Positions 58,005 through 64,000 of a DNA stretch of 64,000 bases are shown piece by piece. The notes under the pieces are model-generated. The model saw only the letters and a list, made by a program, of their open reading frames with translations, was not told where the DNA came from and did not search any database. Position 1 is the first letter of the stretch; the number at the start of each line of letters is the position of its first letter. This DNA comes from Phallus indusiatus (taxonomy: Eukaryota > Basidiomycota > Agaricomycetes > Phallales > Phallaceae), in NCBI GenBank assembly GCA_027605045.1, contig JAQFWX010000021.1:62001-126000 (forward strand), read 5' to 3'. The position numbers were made by a program, and so were the translations under genes.

Positions 58005-59026
58005 CTATACTATTCTTGTATGTTCTATTTGAAATATGAATGAATAATAATGTATGTATAGGACTTGGCGTTTTTCTATTGACTGATTCTCCATTTCTAC
58101 AACTGAATTGAGTAAATTTATCCACAGAATAACGAAGAAATAGAGAACCAGAGAGCGGAAATCAAATAAAGATACATACCTAAGGCTTCTGTGCTTAGTT
58201 GGGCCTAATGGGCTGAAGATGTACAATCTGTGTCACGATGGGGTCGATTATGTAGCACATCGCATACCATATATTGATGGTCTTCGAGTCACCTGACACA
58301 GACACAAATCCAGTCTGAAATTTCACAAATTCGACGTTGACGCATTGACGCAGACGGTCAAGCTAACAATAGATATGTACTTGTCTATTTCATCGCTAAG
58401 GAAAAGTCGGCGTAAATAACAAAATAAACGTGAAGCCACAAGGAGTTTGCTGTTCAGGTGATTAAATAATAATTTCCTTGTTGCACCATATCTGTACACC
58501 CCGACATCGATTCATCCGCTCACAGAAGAAAAAAGAAAAAGACCGCAGGTAACAACGCAACGACATTGCCTCGATGCCACACCGGCTATGAGTAGCGGTC
58601 CTGACGGGCCCGGGGTCGAAAATAACGGCGGGGAACACGTCATCCGATGTCTACACCGGGACTTCTGCCATGTACCCTGCAGCCATTTGTACTAGCCTTA
58701 TTCCATCCGTCATTGATCCGCCCTCAACCGACGACTAGCATGAATGTCTGCACCTTCATAGTCGCCGATATCGTATCCCGCCGCCTAGGACAGACAATTG
58801 TCCTCGTCACACGCAAACCAACCAGAGCTTCAAGCTTCAAATACCATGTTCTGCCGTCCTACGCCATTTTTGCCGATTATAGGTTCACATCTGGTTTCGC
58901 ACCCTATACGTGATTGCTGCAGTGTAAGGTTAACTCCGGTTCTACGACGTGTGCGAGAGCACAAGTTTTTTAGTAGGAAAATGATATACTGAATAAAGGA
59001 AATGTAGTACAAATGCTGTCTCAGGC
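58005..59026. other. 3' part of duplication unit 2
   Basis: Shares blocks with 55975-56600 (aatgaataataatgtat, then gggcccgggg and acgtgattgctgcagtg). Unit 2 carries about 430 bp (58101-58530) that unit 1 lacks. No supported gene. Confidence 0.5.
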
Positions 59027-60470
59027 TTCACGCCTGAGGTTCCGCCAACTGTTCCTTAATAATGATCTCAACCCGAGAATCAACTTTCGTCAACACCTCC
59101 ACGGTCTCCTTCTACAATAACATCAATGAAGTATTCAGTATTGTAAAAGTTAAAAAGATCGGGAGATAATTATACTGACCCAGAGCCTTTCTCTGACCTT
59201 CTTTCCCTCTTCGCTCAGAGAGTAATCGCTTTCTTCCTCGACCCGACAACAGTGGATATAATGGCCGTGTAATGAAGCGCCGCCGTCAGGATGTGTAACA
59301 GCTGCCCACACAACGGCTCGACTTCCCATTTCAACAGTCCGGGCCAACAAACGTTCGCCCAAATGGAAGAAAAATCCCTAACATTTTGAGATAATAGGAA
59401 GGGACCTCTCATATAGTTGAATGAAAGACTTACCGTGATGGTACCGTTTAACTCTCGCATTAGTTGGGTCCTGCACCAGCCCGGGTTCACAGCAGTAATA
59501 ACCAATCCAGGAGCGTCTGCAGATGGAGCAGGTAGTCGGGCTGCCAGTGTGTGCAAGAAAAAGATGGTGAACACTGTGGTTCATCAAAACATAAATAAGT
59601 CCCGTCGAGCTACAAAACATCACAGTTGACTAGGACTGACATTTCGTGACGTAATATCTTTGACTCATGCGTCTATGCAGTGCATTGAATCCGTCAAAGA
59701 TATATCAAATATCGCACTAGAGCTGTATTACTTTACTGAATATTTTTCATCGTTCAATTGTTCCAAAATACTGGGGCTTTCAGCTTCCTTCAGAGGAGAA
59801 ATGAAATAATGCGTTTCGCTGGCTAAAAGAACGATTCTAGGGGTAGGAGACGCCGGAGGAGCGTTCTTGAGGTATGGGAGAAGGAGAAGGGTCAATAGGC
59901 ACGTGCTGAGATGGTTCACTTGTATCCTATACGAAGATTAGAAAAAAAATCGAGGACAAGGTATTTTGAGAATTACGTCGTTTCCCAGTCATCCACCGTC
60001 TTCGTAAATTTGTGCGTATTAAGCCCCGCGTTCATGACCAAAAGATCAAGACGGCCTCCTCCCTCATTCGCATATTTGTCCGCAAAGGCAACGACCGACT
60101 TGAAGTTTGACATATCTATGACCCATGGCTCCAATGTCTCACAGCCAGTAATGGCTTTGACGTCTGAAAATTAAACAAATAAAATCAGGAATGTACACAT
60201 GGAAGGCGGTCCTAAAAGACAGGACTCTGGCGTCCATTTAGGATAGTTCATACCTTTTACAGCTTTGGTGGCTTTTTCCATGTTTCTACACCCAAGAATA
60301 AGCTTTCCTGGTTTCATTCTTGCAAAATGACGCGCTGTCTCCAATCCTATCCCGATATTTGTACCCACGATGATCACAGTCTTGCCAGATAGATCAACAG
60401 CAAACTTGGAAACTTTAGGTAGAGGAACCCATTGGTCTTTGAGCCATCTTGCTGCTGGAAACTTGCCCAT
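59027..60470 (-). CDS. Short-chain dehydrogenase/reductase (retinol-dehydrogenase-like)
   Basis: NAD(P)-dependent oxidoreductase of the classical SDR superfamily. ATG 60470 starts MGKFPAARWLKDQWVPLPKV. The cofactor loop reads TVIIVGTNIGIGLETARHFA (a T-G-x3-G-x-G variant). Then LDLLVMNAGLNTHKFTKTVD (NAG motif), IQVNHLSTCLLTLLLLPYL (structural Asn) and IVLLASETHYF (catalytic Ser region), followed by YYVTKCLTVFTIFFLHTL with the YxxxK catalytic pair and VNPGWCRTQL. C-terminal exons add RLLARTVEMGSRAVVWAAVT and VEILTKV-like KETVEVLTKVDSRVEIIIKE, with the stop at 59029-59027. The substrate is not predictable; fungal relatives act on lipophilic or secondary-metabolite substrates. Confidence 0.88.
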
Positions 60471-61143
60471 CGTTATTGAAGGATGTTAGAAGGTTAGGAG
60501 CTCTAGTTGAAAACATTTGGGCGATGGGTAACAAGTGGTTATATTTGGACGTGAACTGAAAGGCGTGAGAGTTGCGCAGCGGCAGTTCGGGGTTACCTAA
60601 GTAACTTAGCGATCCCATCAGTAATTATTTTTTTTTCAAATCCTTCACACACTTTTCCAGCTTCATCGTTATATCCTCTTGATATAATCTCTGCCAAAGA
60701 TTGCATTATATCTTATTTGGAATGCCTTGGCCCACGCATCGAGGATGGCCGCGTTTCTTCACATGACAGCTGTCAATGGTTATGTACTTGTTCCTCTCTT
60801 ACAAGTATCTTCGCAATACAGGTTTCATGCTATTATCAGTTATTATACAGAATACGTCTGTACAGCGTATCTGCAACACCAGTCTCTCTGAACTACAGCA
60901 CAGAGAAAAAGACGATACCCTTCAATGTTCATGGGATGGGTTCAGGACATAATTTTTTCATGGGAACTTTCTCACTTGATTCATTGCCGAAGTGGCGATC
61001 AGCCTAGGCGTTGATATTCCTTCTGTTGAGATATGAGCTCCATCGCTCAAAGGCGTTATTCGCGGAATATGCGCCGGAATTAATATTAAAGAGAATGAAT
61101 TGACAACAAAATCGAATTGCGGGGGATTCAAAAAATTATCGGC
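60471..61143. other. Divergent intergenic region
   Basis: Promoters of the dehydrogenase and of the membrane protein gene. A run of T at about 60629-60638. The forward 96-codon frame at 60717-61007 has no domain or splice support. Confidence 0.45.
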
Positions 61144-63136
61144 ATGTCGTTAAATCCAGCACACAACCCCCTTCTTCAAGGGCTAATCGACCAAATAGTA
61201 GGCCCTCTTTCACAGCTGAGAGCGACCAATTATGCCACCGGTATATTGCCGTCCCTTTCTATATGTGGTACATATTAATCATCTTCTCCCATAGCCGCCG
61301 TCTTCACGGTACTGTTGTACGATGTGGCATTGACATTGTCAAGAGAGGTTTATCCTTCAATAGTGGATTTTTATGTTGCAGCTGACTCTATTTTAATAGA
61401 TCGAATATATATGGAAGTGCGTGCTTGCATATAAATGGCTCCGAGACGCCATTCTAAATTGGTGTTGGCCAAACTAGGACCTCATGGTCGCTACCGAAGA
61501 TACTCTACATTATAGCTAGATATGGAGGAATCCTTGACGTAGGGTGAGCTCCGAAATTATTTCCTGTGCACCTTGAGTTAATAATTATCCACAGGATACA
61601 ATTGTTCGGTAGGTATTCACTACATTCGGAATGAAGTGAGAATATTGAATGAAGGCGCAGTGAATACTCAAACCAGTCTTTCAATCCCAGTGAGTGCATA
61701 ATCTAACCTACAGACTTTCATTGACTGTAATGTCCTGTAGTTGTATGTTCTCCGGGTGCTTCATACTTCATACAGCTCTTAATTGAAACCCTTCATTCGT
61801 TACAGTTGTCGTGTCTATATCTGGTGGATTGCCCTGTACGCCGTCATTTCTCCTCATTAGTTTCCCATTTGATTTTACTATTCTTAACAGCGGAAACGCC
61901 ACCATCACAGAATGGGTGGTCAACATTATTCTGATGCTCAGAGTTCATGCTTTGTACGGTCGTCGTTGGAAATGTGAGTAATTCTTCGAGGTTGCTTAGT
62001 AGATAAAAACTTGACTCATCGCAAATTATTTGTAGTCTTAGTTGCTCTGATAGTCGTTGTGATGGGTAAGTAAAAGTAGTACTGTCACTTCCTAATGTCC
62101 AAAGAGCTAATTTTGTGTTATCTCAGTCCAAATCGGGGTATATCTTTGGCTTTTATATCCGCTATAAACCCTTACTCATCTACGTAAACGATGTCTAGTT
62201 GGAGATGTGGGCCACCGTTAGAAGCGCTATACAGGCTTCGACCCATTTACTGCCGTCTAGCCCACTTCTGCCTATTCCCGGATGCCTCTTTGGAGCAGAC
62301 GGAAGTCCCTCTTGGCAGTTTACTCTGATTGCTTGGTATGTTTAATCATATGATATTATTATGTTATTGAGCATCCTATGCTCTGTCTTTAGGATCCCTG
62401 GTATCCTTGTCGCGAGTGAGAATCCAATCTTTATCTCCTTTCCTTTCCTTTCCCTTACAAGTTTACAACTCTTTCGTAGCGTTTTTCTTCATTTTGACGG
62501 CGTATAAATTCTATGAAAATGCCACAGCCGCTGGAGAATATTCGCAATTGGGCTGGAAAGATTTCTCGCCGGTGTTCCTCGCACTGATGAGGGATGGGAC
62601 TGTGATCTTTTTACTGTATGTAAATTTGTTTTGGCTGACGAGATAATTCTAACTTCAAGCAATTCAGGGTAGCCGGTGAGTTCATATTATTATATACCAG
62701 GAAATATTGTACTTGAGCCAGACAACTTTGTGTCAGCTGTATTGATATTCGGCGCTGTCTTCCTGACCTCGGTGCATAATGGATTAGAGAACCTTGTTCT
62801 TCCGTACGTCTATTAGGTCCCATGCTTAACCATTAATCGTGCTTCATAATAACTTTCATTATTCATACAGATATGTCACTGGGACCCTATCTATGGCGGT
62901 ACGCCATACTCATAGTTGCGTCCATATAGCCAGACATTTTCTGAACATCTTCATAGGGAACGCGTCTTGTCTTAAATTTACGTGAAGCCGCTGCTGAAGG
63001 CAGTATACCATATGGAAGTTCCACAATCCGGACCATACCCGGGATGCAGTTTGAGATAAAAGGGAGTACTTCAGGAGGTTCAAGAAGGAAAGACGACGAA
63101 ACCGTGATATTCCGTCAGCGTTCAGAGCCTATATGA
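61144..63136 (+). CDS. DUF6533-like seven-helix membrane protein
   Basis: A multi-exon gene assembled from splice signals. ATG 61144 starts MSLNPAHNPLLQGLIDQIVG. The next exons give AAVFTVLLYDVALTLSRE and IEYIWK, the typical DUF6533 start (Y-D-x3-T-L...E-x-x-Y-I-W). Then CRVYIWWIALYAVIS, and GNATITEWVVNIILMLRVHA with LYGRRWK, the strongest family mark. Further hydrophobic exons are VLVALIVVVM, VQIGVYLWLLYPL, YNSFVAFFFILTAYKFYENA, FLALMRDGTVIFLL and LIFGAVFLTSVHNGLENLVL. The last exon, GTRLVLNLREAAAEGSIPYG, ends in a polar tail at 63136. These proteins are large families of unknown function in mushrooms, with a receptor-like seven-helix layout. Individual small exons are uncertain; the gene as a whole is not. 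Confidence 0.78.
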
Positions 63137-64000
63137 AAACCTCTTCGACGATAGTTTTTATTTGCCCTTTTTTTGGTTGTCACCGATTTCATTTTCCTTA
63201 TTGTGAGCATTGCCTTATGACGCGTCGACACCTGCTTATTGACCGAAACCTCGCACTATTGGAGAGGCTTCATGTCTTCTGTATTATGGAATTATTGTTG
63301 TACCATTAGCTGACCCTTTATTTATTTATTCATTTTTGGCGAGCAATTGATAACTTACGGACGACGGGCAATGTCCTCCTTGAAGTCCTAACTCAGATTC
63401 CTACCCAACCGCTTTTTGCGTTATGGCTCAAAATCCGAGTCCGCTGTTATGTATGATTTAAAAACTAGCGCCGCCTTGAGCGGCGGATCCCTGCACCAGG
63501 GGACAGACCGAAAATTGACACAGGAAGAAGGGAAAGGTTACATACATAGAATGAATGAAATATAAAATTAGCACACACTACAGAGACTGACGTAGGGATA
63601 AATTTTGGATTTAGTGAGCTCTATGCCAAGAAAGTAAGCATTGCGCATGGTGTAATAAGAACTAAGCCATGTAGGATCATAAGTATGAAAAGAGATTCAG
63701 AAAATCGAAACCTCTGTAAAAGTAAAATTGTAAATCCGAAATTCATCTATTGATCTCACATTTGCAAAAAAACAATGTTCTCAAGGAAAAAGAAAATTGT
63801 AAGATGTGTGATTGTCGGCACTGGGTAGGTTTCAAATTCAGATTCGGTTCCAGATTCATCACCAGACAGTTGACATGGTAGACCCCTGCTGGTGCAGGGA
63901 ATATACCATGGGTGATTGTGGGTGTTCAGGGTAACATTCAAGCTCAAGGTCCGTCGTTTTCCAAATTCGCTCATAACCTTCGCTCGTCGTCGGAAGGATA
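63137..64000. other. Right edge, no confident gene
   Basis: A minus-strand frame at 63974-63756 begins MSEFGKRRTLSLNVTLNTHN and contains a polar stretch GDESGTESEFETYPVP. It might be an exon of a gene running off the right end, but there is no family match. Nothing else was recognised. Confidence 0.3.

Overview
The window looks like nuclear DNA of a filamentous basidiomycete (Agaricomycetes-like). Genes are split by many short introns (about 45-75 nt, mostly GT-AG), are closely packed on both strands, and include families typical of mushroom-forming fungi: a seven-helix DUF6533-type membrane protein, Msb1/Mug8-like proteins and Tf1/sushi-type chromovirus retrotransposons. No rRNA, tRNA or CRISPR array was seen. 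Exon joins were worked out by eye from splice signals and reading phase.

Left part (1-25 kb), mostly housekeeping genes: a small coiled-coil protein; a HAL2/MET22 3'(2'),5'-bisphosphate nucleotidase; two tandem paralogues of a secreted glycoside-hydrolase-like protein that share a 16-nt and a 20-nt micro-exon; an ERCC6L2-like SNF2 ATPase, divergent from a DEG1/PUS3 tRNA pseudouridine synthase; an MDE1 methylthioribulose-1-phosphate dehydratase (methionine salvage); a C2H2 zinc-finger protein; an otubain-type deubiquitinase; an NmrA-like NAD(P)-binding protein; and an acidic disordered protein.

Middle (25.4-38.9 kb): one giant gene of at least ten exons, about 3,475 codons. It has an Msb1/Mug8-like N-terminus (cell polarity, Rho signalling) and an acidic low-complexity tail of well over 2,000 residues. 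Two small genes follow, one for a single-pass membrane protein and one for a conserved 103-residue protein.

Right-middle (40.9-54.3 kb): a transposon island built by nested insertion. An outer plus-strand Ty3/Gypsy chromovirus (40892-51635, TSD gaggg) has lost most of its interior to a minus-strand relative (41520-50324). That inner element itself carries a solo LTR, a tandem LTR pair, two hAT-like MITEs and a solo LTR of a second family. Target-site duplications can be read at almost every level. Further solo LTRs, one inside another, follow at 52017-53287 and 53450-54316. The LTR and primer-binding sequences predict Tf1-like self-priming. The island sits in what may be a broken host gene.

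Right end (54.5-64 kb): a tandem segmental duplication carrying two isoprenylcysteine-methyltransferase-like genes, a short-chain dehydrogenase gene, and a multi-exon DUF6533-like seven-helix membrane protein gene.
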